Position numbers and translations under genes: made by a program. A stretch of 64,000 nucleotides of DNA from the NCBI RefSeq assembly GCF_002278135.3, contig NZ_CP029425.2, positions 3,200,001-3,264,000 on the forward strand. Direction: 5' to 3'. Within the stretch, counting starts at the first letter, position 1. Each line of letters begins with the position of its first letter. This stretch comes from Bradyrhizobium ottawaense (lineage in GTDB: Bacteria; Pseudomonadota; Alphaproteobacteria; Rhizobiales; Xanthobacteraceae). The notes under the pieces are model-generated. The model ran no database searches. It saw nothing but the letters and a program-made list of their open reading frames with translations, and was not told the origin of the DNA. Shown piece by piece: positions 1 to 14,999 of the stretch.

Positions 1-85
1 GCCGATCGGACGGGCCGCGGGGGGCCCGCCGAGGGGGTTACCGGTTTCCCTGCAAGCGGCGGCATATGCCTTGCTTGGTCTGGCG

Positions 86-367
86 ATGGCAAAAACAGCA
101 AGGGTCGTCATGCTGGGCATTCCCCGCCGCTACAGTCATTTCGTCTTCGGCATCATCCAGTCCGGGCTGACGTCGCTGATCGCGGCGGGGATCGCCAGCC
201 TGCCCGCAGGCAGCGCGATGAGCTTCGTCGGGCACTGGATGGTGTCGTGGCTGATCGCATGGGCCGCGATGTTGCCGATCGTGCTGCTGGCTGCGCCCGC
301 GATCCGCGCCTTCTCGCTGCTCCTGACGCAGGAGGAGCGGGACTCGCGAACCGCCCGACAGGCATGA
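86..367 (+). CDS. DUF2798 family membrane protein
   Basis: A small protein with two predicted hydrophobic helices. The first follows the motif IPRRYSHFVFG (about residues 13-25) and the second lies in the WMVSWLIAWAAMLPIVLLAAP stretch. A PRRY(S/H) start followed by two transmembrane segments fits the DUF2798 family, whose function is unknown. Three starts are possible: TTG at 71, ATG at 86 and ATG at 110. I chose 86; the start at 110 gives the usual family N-terminus (MLGIPRRY) and may be correct. The stop codon lies against a hairpin that reads as a terminator on the opposite strand. Confidence 0.7.
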   Translation: MAKTARVVMLGIPRRYSHFVFGIIQSGLTSLIAAGIASLPAGSAMSFVGHWMVSWLIAWAAMLPIVLLAAPAIRAFSLLLTQEERDSRTARQA

Positions 368-470
368 AAAAGCCCCGCCTGGGGAGAGCCAGACGGGGCA
401 AAAAGTTATTGGAGGCTGAGGTGCTGGGCTGCAACACCATAGCGGCATCATCCTAGCCGGCTCCGCTTAC
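366..470 (-). ncRNA. Candidate small RNA ending in an intrinsic terminator
   Basis: On the minus strand, positions 399-372 form an 11-bp stem (GCCCCGTCTGG paired with CCAGGCGGGGC, one G-T pair) followed by TTTTTC at 371-366. This is a textbook intrinsic terminator. No convincing minus-strand protein gene precedes it. The unpaired stretch just upstream contains CACCTCAGCCTCC, an anti-Shine-Dalgarno-like tract of the kind used by trans-acting alphaproteobacterial sRNAs. The terminator is seen in the sequence. The RNA and its 5' end near 470 are inference. Confidence 0.3.
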
Positions 471-645
471 GGCAGCCTGACAGGCGTCAGATTTCCGGAC
501 TCAACGCCGAGGCCGCAGACTGGCCCCGCACCGGTCCCAATTTCGACATCCGTTCGCACAACTGCGGACACACCGGTCGGCAAGATTCCACAGCGTTCGG
601 CGCAGCCATGGGGGAAACGTGGCACGCCGACCACGGGGTGGCATC

Positions 646-735
646 ATGGATAACGTAGAGCGGTCATTCGCCGCCGCGACAGCGGCTGGCTTCGTGGTGC
701 TGGTGATCGGCCTCGTGCTGCTGGCGCTGCTTTAA
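646..735 (+). CDS. Putative 29-aa single-pass membrane peptide
   Basis: ATG at 646 opens a 29-codon frame. It has a charged N-terminus (MDNVERSF) followed by an uninterrupted hydrophobic stretch (AGFVVLVIGLVLLALL) running to the stop. This is the layout of small bacterial single-pass membrane peptides. A purine-rich GGGGTGG tract lies just upstream. No known family is recognised, so the call rests on composition alone. Confidence 0.35.
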   Translation: MDNVERSFAAATAAGFVVLVIGLVLLALL

Positions 736-920
736 GGACAGGCACGCGAGCGGCAGCCTTTCCCTGGATGACGGGGGTACAGGGCATGCCGCAAAACTGG
801 AAAACAACCCCATGCACAGTAGGCTGCATGGAAGTTCCGTTGTGCTTTCAATGGCTTAAACTTGGCGATACCGTCAACGCGCTACGCTCTCTTGTCGGCT
901 TCGGAAGCCCCCGGTTGGGT

Positions 921-1088
921 CTAGTGGATCTTGATTACATTCAGGGGAAGGTGGAGCTCGGCGGCGCGCTCTTGGCGGTCCTTCTTGCGGAATTCGTTTT
1001 CCTGGCGCTCGAACTTCATCAGCTCCTCATGCGCCGCCTCCAGCAGGGGATTGCGCCTGATCGTATCGCGGTTCGTGGTGTCCGTCAT
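921..1088 (-). CDS. Small conserved-type hypothetical protein (55 aa)
   Basis: ATG at 1088 gives a 55-residue, highly charged, probably helical protein. Its core is rich in Glu, Arg and Lys (EELMKFERQENEFRKK) and it ends in LPLNVIKIH. No membrane segment or signal peptide is present. The composition is soluble and coiled-coil-like. I recognise no function. It lies alone, downstream of and on the same strand as the 66-aa gene at 1244-1444. Confidence 0.45.
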   Translation of the reverse strand: MTDTTNRDTIRRNPLLEAAHEELMKFERQENEFRKKDRQERAAELHLPLNVIKIH

Positions 1089-1243
1089 GACTGAGGTCCC
1101 CAGAGTTGCGGTCCCATCCTGGAGAAGGCTCGAGACCGCGAAAAGGTTCGGTGCCGCAGGATTGCGGAATTCTGACGGCGGCCGGCGGCTGCGTCTTTGA
1201 TGAACGTCAGCTTCGGCCGGGGAATGACGTTGCGACAGCCCTG

Positions 1244-1444
1244 CTATTTCGGCGGTTGCAGCCCGGGGGATATGACCCAGTCGTGCAGATGATTGGCGAC
1301 ATCGGCCTGGCGGGCCTTCTTGAGCAGGGCGTCCCGCTCGGGCCCGGGCGGAAGCCTGGCGGCCTCTTCCTGGACCTGCTTCACCCATGCGGAGAGCCGG
1401 TCTTGAAGGGTCAACTGCTGCTTGAAACGTCGCCGCTTGAGCAT
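1244..1444 (-). CDS. Small hypothetical protein (66 aa)
   Basis: The protein begins MLKRRRFKQQLTLQDRLSAW and continues with a helical, charged segment containing LPPGPERDALLKKARQAD. It looks like a small helical protein of a type common in Bradyrhizobium genomes. The basic N-terminus could bind nucleic acid, but that is speculation. There is no signal peptide or membrane segment. It is divergent from recA, with about 300 bp between the two genes. Confidence 0.5.
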   Translation of the reverse strand: MLKRRRFKQQLTLQDRLSAWVKQVQEEAARLPPGPERDALLKKARQADVANHLHDWVISPGLQPPK

Positions 1445-1635
1445 GGCGCGCTCCTTTTCATGCGATGAAGGCGGGAGCGCAATCGGCGTTCTCGTCACCG
1501 ATAGTGGCCACGGTTGGGGCGGTGATGGCCCATTGAGGACCATTAACGGGAGCCGCGTCTGTCCAGTTGTGTGCACAACGCGAATGGGGAGGGGGACGTG
1601 GCGATGCTCACGGACAAAGCCTCAAATCCGCAAAA

Positions 1636-1650
1636 GAACATATTGCGAAC
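1636..1650. promoter_or_regulatory. LexA/SOS box of recA
   Basis: The sequence reads GAAC-ATATTGC-GAAC. This is exactly the reverse complement of the alphaproteobacterial SOS operator GTTC-N7-GTTC. It lies 93 bp upstream of the recA start codon. A further GAAC follows at 1654. The match to the known operator indicates LexA control of recA. Confidence 0.85.
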
Positions 1651-1743
1651 CTAGAACAAATAGGGTACGTTGCTTTTATCGACGAGCCGCCTCGCCAATC
1701 GTTTGTCCCTCACGCGAATCCTCGCCATAAGGAGCACGACCCA

Positions 1744-2832
<1,089 letters not shown>

Positions 2833-2861
2833 GACCTAACGCGAAAGTTTTTCGCGAGGAG

Positions 2862-2912
2862 CGGGCGCTGAAGACGTTGAGTTGCCGACGTCGTCAGTGC
2901 CCGTTTCGTTTT
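2862..2912 (+). terminator. Probable recA terminator
   Basis: A stem formed by CGGGCGCTGA and TCAGTGCCCG, with a long and partly paired loop, is followed by a T-rich run (TTTCGTTTT). It lies 30 bp after the recA stop. Confidence 0.6.
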
Positions 2913-2936
2913 GCGTAAGGGTGAGGTGCGCCGACG

Positions 2937-3925
2937 ATGAAGCGTGTGATCCTGACCAGTTCGGCGGGCGTCGGTCTTGCCCTCGCCGATCGCGCCGACA
3001 TGGTCATCCCGTTCATCTATCGCTTCGTTTCGGGGCCACTTCCGACGGCTGACCACCTCATCCGCTATCTCGGCTGGCGGGAGTCCAGGACGTGGGTCGA
3101 CCAAATGCACTGGTCGGATTGCGTCCCCGTGCGTCAGTCGCCCCTCATCAGGCGCCAGGATCGAGCCGGTGCCCTGCTCTGGGTCTGCAAGAATTACGGG
3201 GTCGATCTCATTGAACTGTGGTTCGACCCCGAACCCAACAGTCAATTGCAGCTGATCTGGATCCTCGATTACCTGCGTTTCGAGCCGTCACTTACTGAGA
3301 GTCTGAGACTACGACTCGTCGATTTCGATCTGCGCGGAGCAGATCCCTCAGAGCTTCGCCATCGTGACGTGAAGCAGTTCGATATCGCGGAAAGCGATCT
3401 TGAAAGCGCGACCCTCGCGTGGGAGGCCTATCGCGCGCCGACGCCCGAGCTCTGCGTTGGGCTGCTCGATAGGCCGCTCGGCAAGCTGTCTTTCCTGAAA
3501 CCGGCCATGGAAGACCTGCTCTCAGAACTGCCGTCGCCGGGGCGACCGAGACGCGGCTTCTCGAACTCATCGCAAGCGGACGCAGTCGCACCGATGAGCT
3601 GTTTCGGTCAGGCACCTCTGAGGCTCGTGTGTTCGATCCGTGGGAGTTGGGCGCGCTGCTCGAAGGGCTCGCATTCGGCCCTGCGCCAGCGGTTGCGGGT
3701 CTGGACGGCAAGCTGGCGACACTCGATCCGGACAACGCGCGCGGTCGCAACGCCGCCTTTCGCCGGAGCCGGCTGTCGCTGACGGAGTTTGGCAAAGCAG
3801 TTCTGGATGGTCGGGAGGATTTTCGCCGTCACAATCCGATTCGGCGCTGGTGGGGCGGTACGTTGCTGACCAATGATCGACTGTGGCGGTGGGAGGCGGA
3901 GAGTCGCTCGTTGATCGCGCCTTAG
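2937..3925 (+). pseudogene. Frameshifted DUF1835/DUF3658-like gene
   Basis: The first frame starts at ATG 2937 (MKRVILTSSAGVG...) and runs through DLLSELPSPG near 3540. It then continues as nonsense to a stop at 3782. Shifting frame near 3540 gives an unbroken C-terminal half that begins GATETRLLELIASGRSRTDE, continues through WELGALLEGLAFGP and ends in NDRLWRWEAESRS at 3925. Together the two halves match the layout of DUF1835-containing proteins of unknown function: an N-terminal domain with HWSD and WFDPEPN motifs, and a C-terminal DUF3658-like region. The total of 989 bp is not a multiple of three. A small deletion is the likely cause; a sequencing error cannot be excluded. Confidence 0.7.
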
Positions 3926-3934
3926 GTCAGGAGC

Positions 3935-4023
3935 CGTAGGGTGGGCAAAGGCGCGTAAGCGCCGTGCCCACGATCTTTCACATCATGCAGGCGGTGGGCA
4001 CGCTTCGCTTTGCCCACCCTACG
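3935..4023. repeat. Dispersed intergenic palindrome, GTAGGGTGGGCAAAG family (copy 1)
   Basis: Left arm CGTAGGGTGGGCAAAG and right arm CTTTGCCCACCCTACG are near-perfect inverted repeats at the outer ends, with smaller inverted repeats inside. It sits between the converging DUF1835-like pseudogene and gcvP and may serve as a bidirectional terminator. Related copies lie near 16220, 22765 and 23124. Confidence 0.8.
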
Positions 4024-4039
4024 AGACCTCCGTCGCGTC

Positions 4040-6907
<2,868 letters not shown>

Positions 6908-6924
6908 CGCTTGCTCCATCGTCC

Positions 6925-7293
6925 TTAAGCCGTGTGCGCCTTGTAGGCGGCTTCGTCCATCAGGCCGCCGAGTTCGCTTCTGTCGGCCATCTTGATCTTG
7001 AAGAACCACGCCTTGCCTTGCGCGTCCGAGTTCACCAGCGCCGGCTCGGCTGCGAGCTCGGCGTTGGTCTCGAGCACTTCGCCTGTCACGGGTGCGTACA
7101 CATCCGAGGCCGCCTTGACGGACTCAACCACGGCGGCGGCTTCCGCCTTCTTCAGCGCGCGGCCGACCTTGGGCAGTTCGACGAACACGACGTCGCCGAG
7201 CTGCTGCTGGGCGTAATCGGTGATGCCGACGGTGGCGACGTCGCCCTCGATGGCGAGCCATTCATGGTCGGAGGTGTACAGCGTCGTGGTCAT
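6925..7293 (-). CDS. gcvH: Glycine cleavage system H protein
   Basis: Lipoyl carrier of the glycine cleavage system, shuttling the aminomethyl intermediate between GcvP, GcvT and the L-protein. It is 122 aa, the normal family length. The lipoyl-lysine is K60 in the motif [13 protein letters not shown]. The N-terminus ([23 protein letters not shown]) is diagnostic of GcvH. It starts 10 bp after gcvT and ends 17 bp before gcvP, so the three genes form one transcription unit. Confidence 0.97.
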   Translation of the reverse strand: MTTTLYTSDHEWLAIEGDVATVGITDYAQQQLGDVVFVELPKVGRALKKAEAAAVVESVKAASDVYAPVTGEVLETNAELAAEPALVNSDAQGKAWFFKIKMADRSELGGLMDEAAYKAHTA

Positions 7294-7303
7294 TCTCGAA
7301 TCC

Positions 7304-8452
7304 TCAGCGTTTGTAGGTGTTCTTGACGAAGGGCATGGCCGCGACAGCGACCGGCAGACGCTGGCCGCGCACCTCGGCGAAGAGTTGTGTGCCGAGCGCG
7401 CTCGATGCGGTGGGCACATAGCCCATCGCGACCGGCGCATTCAGGCTTGGGCCGAAACCGCCCGATGTGACTTGTCCGATCGGCTCGCCGCCCGCGCTGT
7501 CAGCAAACAGCAGCGCGCCCTCGCGCACCGGCGCGCGTCCCTGGGCGAGCAGGCCGACGCGGCGGCGGGCCGCGCCGTTGTCGAAATGGGCGAGGATTTT
7601 TTCGGCACCGGGAAAGCCGCCGGCGCGCGCGCCGCCGCTGCGGCGGCTCTTCTGCACCGACCATTCCAGCGCGGCCTCGACCGGCGTGGTCGCGGTGTCG
7701 ATGTCGTGGCCGTAGAGGCAGAGCCCGGCTTCCAGCCGCAGACTGTCGCGGGCGCCCAGGCCGATCGGCAGCACGTCGGGGTTTTCGAGCAGCGCTTTGG
7801 CGAGACGTTCGGCATCGGCCGCGGGAACCGAAATTTCAAAACCGTCCTCGCCGGTGTAGCCGGAGCGTGAGACGAAACAGTCGAGGCCGGCAACCTTGCG
7901 GGGACCGGAATCCATGAACTTCATGGCGGGCGCCTCTGCACACAATTTCGCCAGCGCCGCCTCGGCCCTCGGCCCCTGCAGCGCGATCAGCGCACGGTCT
8001 GTGAGGGAATCGATGCCGCAGTCACCCGAGAGATTCGCGCGCAGATGCGCCTCGTCGGCTTCCTTGCAGGCGGCGTTGACGACCAGGAAGAGGTGATCAC
8101 CGAAATTGGCGACCATCAGGTCGTCCAGAATTCCGCCATCGGCGTTGGTGAACTGGGCGTAGCGTTGCCGTCCCGGTGCAATCGCCACGATATCCTGTGG
8201 CACCAGCCGTTCCAGTGCGCGGGCGGCGTCCTCGACCCTGCCGGATTTCGGCCTGAGCGCGATCTGGCCCATATGGGAGACGTCGAACAGGCCGGCTGCG
8301 TTGCGGGTATGGAGGTGCTCCTTCAGGACGCCTGCGGGGTATTGCACGGGCATGTCATAGCCCGCGAACGGCACCATCTTGCCGCCCAGGGAGACATGAA
8401 GCCCATGAAGGGGCGTACGTTTCAGGGAATCTTGGTCGTCGCGCGCTAGCAT
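7304..8452 (-). CDS. gcvT: Aminomethyltransferase (GcvT)
   Basis: T-protein of the glycine cleavage system. It transfers the methylene carbon to tetrahydrofolate and releases ammonia. The length of 382 aa is usual. The N-terminal signature [26 protein letters not shown] and the folate-binding region near SHMGQIAL are present. ATG 8452 is chosen because it matches the family N-terminus; frame extending upstream runs into the riboswitch. It is the first gene of the operon, with the tandem glycine riboswitch as its leader. Confidence 0.97.
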   Translation of the reverse strand: MLARDDQDSLKRTPLHGLHVSLGGKMVPFAGYDMPVQYPAGVLKEHLHTRNAAGLFDVSHMGQIALRPKSGRVEDAARALERLVPQDIVAIAPGRQRYAQFTNADGGILDDLMVANFGDHLFLVVNAACKEADEAHLRANLSGDCGIDSLTDRALIALQGPRAEAALAKLCAEAPAMKFMDSGPRKVAGLDCFVSRSGYTGEDGFEISVPAADAERLAKALLENPDVLPIGLGARDSLRLEAGLCLYGHDIDTATTPVEAALEWSVQKSRRSGGARAGGFPGAEKILAHFDNGAARRRVGLLAQGRAPVREGALLFADSAGGEPIGQVTSGGFGPSLNAPVAMGYVPTASSALGTQLFAEVRGQRLPVAVAAMPFVKNTYKR

Positions 8453-8510
8453 CACAGGGGCCCTCGGCGGTTCCCCCGGGACGATTCCCTGAGGACACCA
8501 GTCGAAGCCC

Positions 8511-8685
8511 CATCTGTCGCTGTGCCTGAGAGTATTATCCCGTCGGCGGGAGCCATCCGGGTCTAAACCCGTCGGCGCCTCTTTCCAGATGCTGTCAAAG
8601 CCACGCGGTCCTTTTGCCTGAGAGTTTCCGGGGCGGTTGCTCCTTCGGCGCCGGCTGCCTAAAGCCGGTCTCTCCCGACGTGGCC
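8511..8685 (-). promoter_or_regulatory. Tandem glycine riboswitch
   Basis: On the minus strand two glycine aptamers follow each other. Aptamer 1 (about 8685-8600) starts at CGGGAGAGACCGG, has the core GCCGAAGGAGCAA and ends in AACTCTCAGGCAAAAGGACCG. Aptamer 2 (about 8592-8511) starts GGAAAGAGGCGCC and ends in ACTCTCAGGCACAGCGACAGA. The short linker, the paired ACTCTCAGGCA motifs and the position directly before gcvT fit the known class, which typically turns on gcv genes when glycine is high. The leader between the switch and gcvT contains GC-rich inverted segments that could be the expression platform. Confidence 0.95.
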
Positions 8686-8920
8686 GTACGATACAGATGG
8701 GTACAGACCACAGGGCGGCCAAGCCTGTCAACGCGTCCGCTTGCCCTATCAACGGGATTGCAAAGGGGATTGAGCGCCTGCGGCAACCCTCTGATCTCCT
8801 TGCACAGTTTCTGGACAGCGAAGCTGGCCTTGTCTAAAAGCGCTGTGGCCCGCAGATATCAGCCTAAATGTCAGGTTTGGATGGCCTATAGCGGGTCCAA
8901 GCACACCCGATTGGATGAAC

Positions 8921-11602
<2,682 letters not shown>

Positions 11603-11606
11603 GGCC

Positions 11607-12833
11607 GTGCGCCCCGTTCCGCGAGGACGTGGCTCAGCCGATCCGAATTTGAGGGATCGCCTGTACGAATTGCTGGAGCACGATCCGCTGGCCTATTCAG
11701 CCGGGTCGCGCTTCATCCAGGTCATCATCGGCGTCATCGTGCTCAATGTGGCCGCGATGATCCTCGCCTCGGTGCCGGAGCTGGACGCGCAGTTCGGCGT
11801 CGTGTTCTCCGCGATCACCATTCTGTCGGTGTTCGTGTTCGCGCTGGAATATGCCGCGCGGCTGTGGACGGTGGCGGGCCACACCCAGCGCAAGGGCTCC
11901 GCGCTGTCCGACCGGCTCGGCTATGCCTTCTCCGCGCTCGGCATCATCGACCTCATGGCGTTCCTGCCCGCTTCCATCGTGCTCGCCACCGGCCGGCACG
12001 CGACGCTGGCGGCGCTCGGCGTGCTGCCGTTCTTCAAGCTGATCCGCTATTCGCCGGCGATGCGCTCGCTGCTCGCCGCCGTGCATGCCGAGCGTCGCGC
12101 GCTGATCGGCTGCATCGTCATCCTGATCGGCGCGGTCCTGACGTTCGCCTCGCTGCTCTACGCCATCGAGCGCGACGTGCAGCCGGACAAGCTCGGCACT
12201 ATCCCGCAGGCGATGTGGTGGGCGATCGTGACGCTCGGCACCGTCGGCTATGGCGACGTCGTGCCGGTGACGCCGCTCGGCAAGCTGGTCTCCACCTTCG
12301 CCATCATCAGCGGCTTCGCCATGATCGCGCTGCCGGTCGCGATCATCTCCACCGCCTTTGCCGAAGAGGTGAAGCGGCGCGATTTCGTCGTCACCTGGGG
12401 CATGCTGGCGCGGGTGCCGCTGTTCTCGCATCTGTCGGCCGCGGAGATCGCCGACATCATGCGGCTGTTGCGGGCGCGCACCATCGAGCAGGGCGAGATA
12501 TTGGTCCGCCGCGGCGATGCGGCCTCGTCGATGTATTTCATCACCGCCGGCGAGGTCGAGATTGCGCTGCCGAGCCAGCATGTGCACCTCACGGACGGCA
12601 CCTTCTTCGGCGAGATCGCGCTGCTGCATAAGACAAAACGCAGCGGCACGGTGACGGCGACGCGCAAGACGCGCCTCCTGGTGCTCGACGCCCAGGATTT
12701 TCATGCCTTGATCGCGCGCATGCCGACGCTCGCCGACCACGTCCACACCACCGCCAAGGCGCGGCTCGCCGACAGCGGCGATCTCGCGGCGGCAGAGCTG
12801 GCGCAGGCCGAGAAGGACGACACCGACCGCTGA
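11607..12833 (+). CDS. MloK1-like cyclic-nucleotide-gated potassium channel
   Basis: Inner-membrane potassium channel with a cytoplasmic cyclic-nucleotide-binding domain; 408 aa from GTG 11607. Six hydrophobic segments (S1-S6) lie between about residues 32 and 252. The selectivity filter TVGYGD is at 212-217. The cNMP-binding domain covers about 268-385, with the phosphate-binding cassette GTFFGEIALLHKTKRSGTV and an Arg (R345) at the cyclic-nucleotide phosphate position. Layout and sequence (VQPDKLGTIPQAMWWAIVTLGTVGYGD) closely resemble Mesorhizobium MloK1. The S4-like segment has few basic residues, as in non-voltage-gated MloK1. It begins 4 bp after the alaS stop and may be translationally coupled. 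Confidence 0.92.
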   Translation: MRPVPRGRGSADPNLRDRLYELLEHDPLAYSAGSRFIQVIIGVIVLNVAAMILASVPELDAQFGVVFSAITILSVFVFALEYAARLWTVAGHTQRKGSALSDRLGYAFSALGIIDLMAFLPASIVLATGRHATLAALGVLPFFKLIRYSPAMRSLLAAVHAERRALIGCIVILIGAVLTFASLLYAIERDVQPDKLGTIPQAMWWAIVTLGTVGYGDVVPVTPLGKLVSTFAIISGFAMIALPVAIISTAFAEEVKRRDFVVTWGMLARVPLFSHLSAAEIADIMRLLRARTIEQGEILVRRGDAASSMYFITAGEVEIALPSQHVHLTDGTFFGEIALLHKTKRSGTVTATRKTRLLVLDAQDFHALIARMPTLADHVHTTAKARLADSGDLAAAELAQAEKDDTDR

Positions 12834-12837
12834 GCGG

Positions 12838-13338
12838 TCAGCCTTTCTTCAGGAAGACATATTCGGCGGAGTAGGGCGCGCTTCTGAACTCGCCGGCCTT
12901 GTCGCACGCACCGTCGAGCTTGCCGCCATGGGTGTTGATGCGCTGGACGGTGGTGACGGGCGTCAGGGTGCCGCTGCCGCGATGGGAGGTGACCTCCAGC
13001 TTCAGCCAGGGGATATCGGCAACCGTTGCGCCGGGCGCGTTGCCGATGGCCTTACCGACGACGGCGCTGGTGTCGGCAAGCTCCCAGTTGGGGCCGGCAT
13101 AGTGGCGGCCGATGGTCTTGCCCTCGGACAGCAGCGTCGCGACCGGCTCGCGGAAGGCCCAGGCGAGCTTGCCGTCGGCGGCGGCCTTGCACTCATAGAC
13201 TTGCGCGCCCTCGGCGTGAAGGCTCACCACCACGCTCTCGCCAGGTGCTGCGATGGCGTCGGGAAGCGGCTCGGCAGCTCCGGCCGGTCCGATCAGGGCC
13301 GCGAGCAGCAGTGTGGGGCCGGCAAGCTTGATGAACAT
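12838..13338 (-). CDS. Secreted DUF3455 protein
   Basis: A 166-aa protein with a cleavable signal peptide (MFIKLAGPTLLLAALIGPAG, cleavage near AGAAEP). The mature part contains QVYECKAAADGKLAWAFREPVATLL and TIGRHYAGPNWELADTSAVVGK, which are hallmarks of DUF3455. The function is unknown. The start at 13338 has GGAGAT six bases upstream. Two cysteines (YECK, GACDK) could form a disulfide in the periplasm. It is monocistronic, converging with the channel gene. Confidence 0.85.
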   Translation of the reverse strand: MFIKLAGPTLLLAALIGPAGAAEPLPDAIAAPGESVVVSLHAEGAQVYECKAAADGKLAWAFREPVATLLSEGKTIGRHYAGPNWELADTSAVVGKAIGNAPGATVADIPWLKLEVTSHRGSGTLTPVTTVQRINTHGGKLDGACDKAGEFRSAPYSAEYVFLKKG

Positions 13339-13361
13339 GGTGGTATCTCCGCGCAAGGTCT

Positions 13362-13395
13362 CAAAAAGAAACGGGCCGCGCTTTGAGCGCGGCCC
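13362..13395 (-). terminator. icd terminator
   Basis: Minus-strand stem GGGCCGCGCT/AGCGCGGCCC with a three-base loop, followed by CGTTTCTTTTTGA. It lies 40 bp after the icd stop and is a strong intrinsic terminator. Confidence 0.85.
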
Positions 13396-13435
13396 GCGAT
13401 GATGTCTGGCCCAGTCGGGCGAAATTGCGGTCGGC

Positions 13436-14650
13436 TCAGGCCGCCAGCTCCTTGGTCAGGTTCTCGGCGACCTTGTCGAGGAAGCCGGTGGTCGAGAGCC
13501 AGCGCTGGTCGGCGCCGACCAGGAGCGCGAGGTCCTTGGTCATGTAGCCGGCCTCGACGGTGTCGACGCAGACCTTCTCCAGCGTGTTGGCGAACTTGGC
13601 GAGCTCGGCATTGTTGTCGAGCTTGGCGCGGTGCGACAGGCCACGCGTCCAGGCGAAGATCGACGCGATCGAGTTGGTCGAGGTCTCCTTGCCCTTCTGG
13701 TGCTCGCGGTAGTGGCGGGTCACCGTGCCGTGGGCAGCTTCGGCTTCCACGGTCTTGCCGTCGGGGGTGAGCAGCACCGAGGTCATCAGGCCGAGCGAGC
13801 CGTAGCCCTGCGCGACCGTGTCGGACTGCACGTCGCCGTCGTAGTTCTTGCAGGCCCAGACATAGCCGCCGGACCATTTCAGCGCCGAGGCCACCATGTC
13901 GTCGATCAGGCGGTGCTCGTAGGTCAGGCCCTTGGCCTCGAATTCCTTCTTGAATTCGCGGTCGTAGATGTCCTGGAAGATGTCCTTGAAGCGGCCGTCA
14001 TAGACCTTCAGAATCGTGTTCTTGGTCGAGAGGTAGACCGGGTAGTTGCGCAGCAGGCCGTAGTTCAGCGAGGCGCGGGCGAAGTCGATGATGGAGTCGT
14101 CGAGGTTGTACATTCCCATCGCGACGCCGGCGTCGGGCGCCTTGAACACTTCCTTCTCGATCACGGTGCCGTCCTCGCCGACGAACTTCATCGACAGCGT
14201 GCCCTTGCCCGGGAACTTGAAATCGGTGGCGCGGTACTGGTCGCCATAGGCGTGGCGGCCGATGATGATCGGCTTGGTCCAGCCGGGAACCAGGCGCGGC
14301 ACGTTCTTGCAGATGATCGGCTCGCGGAAGATCACGCCGCCGAGGATGTTGCGGATGGTGCCGTTCGGCGACTTCCACATCTGCTTGAGGTTGAACTCCT
14401 TCACCCGGGCCTCGTCCGGGGTGATGGTTGCGCACTTGACGCCGACGCCGACCTTCTTGATCGCCTCGGCGGCGTCGATGGTGACCTGATCGTTGGTGTG
14501 GTCGCGGTACTCCATGCCCAGGTCGAAATACATCAGCTCGACATCCAGGAACGGGGTGATCAGCTTGTCCTTGATGTACTGCCAGATGATCCGGGTCATC
14601 TCGTCGCCATCGAGTTCGACGACGGGATTGGATACCTTGATTTTTGCCAT
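13436..14650 (-). CDS. icd: NADP-dependent isocitrate dehydrogenase
   Basis: Converts isocitrate to 2-oxoglutarate with NADP in the TCA cycle. The length of 404 aa is that of the homodimeric eukaryote-like (type II) enzymes used by rhizobia. Motifs include [14 protein letters not shown] near the N-terminus, [13 protein letters not shown] for substrate binding, and the [18 protein letters not shown] coenzyme region. ATG 14650 is the natural start. It is monocistronic, ending in a strong terminator. Confidence 0.96.
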   Translation of the reverse strand: MAKIKVSNPVVELDGDEMTRIIWQYIKDKLITPFLDVELMYFDLGMEYRDHTNDQVTIDAAEAIKKVGVGVKCATITPDEARVKEFNLKQMWKSPNGTIRNILGGVIFREPIICKNVPRLVPGWTKPIIIGRHAYGDQYRATDFKFPGKGTLSMKFVGEDGTVIEKEVFKAPDAGVAMGMYNLDDSIIDFARASLNYGLLRNYPVYLSTKNTILKVYDGRFKDIFQDIYDREFKKEFEAKGLTYEHRLIDDMVASALKWSGGYVWACKNYDGDVQSDTVAQGYGSLGLMTSVLLTPDGKTVEAEAAHGTVTRHYREHQKGKETSTNSIASIFAWTRGLSHRAKLDNNAELAKFANTLEKVCVDTVEAGYMTKDLALLVGADQRWLSTTGFLDKVAENLTKELAA

Positions 14651-14999
14651 GATCGGGGAAGCCTCTTGGGAACGGCGCTTTTGGCGCGCCACGGGAATAT
14701 CCGCCGCCTCTTAGCACCCGGACGCGGCGGGCGAAAGCCAAGGGATTATGCACTTTTAGCTCATCCAGCTTCCCCAGACGTGGGGGCAGGGCCGCCCTGC
14801 CGCAGGGCCGGATCCGAGGATCCGGAGGAGATTCAAAAGTCGATTCCAACCCGTTATTTCCCTTGAGAATTTCGTCAGGACAGGCAAACGAGGCGGACAG
14901 CGCCGGCCGGCCCAAGGACGACTTGGGAAAGGCCGGCTTGAATCAATTCCTGAGAGTGCCCTGGCAAGGCCTTGAGACGAAGAGTGAAAGCGAAACGAG
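14651..14999. other. Intergenic region between divergent icd and trmJ
   Basis: This 349-bp stretch has no credible gene. It holds the promoters and leaders of both flanking genes. A perfect palindrome CCGGATCC-GA-GGATCCGG lies at 14808-14825, next to a GC-rich repeat AGGGCCGCCCTGCCGCAGGGCC. Neither matches an operator I know. Confidence 0.5.

Noticed and set aside
11697..12746. Minus-strand frame of about 350 codons opposite the potassium channel
   Set aside because: Charged, repetitive composition and opposite to a clearly conserved channel with TVGYGD.
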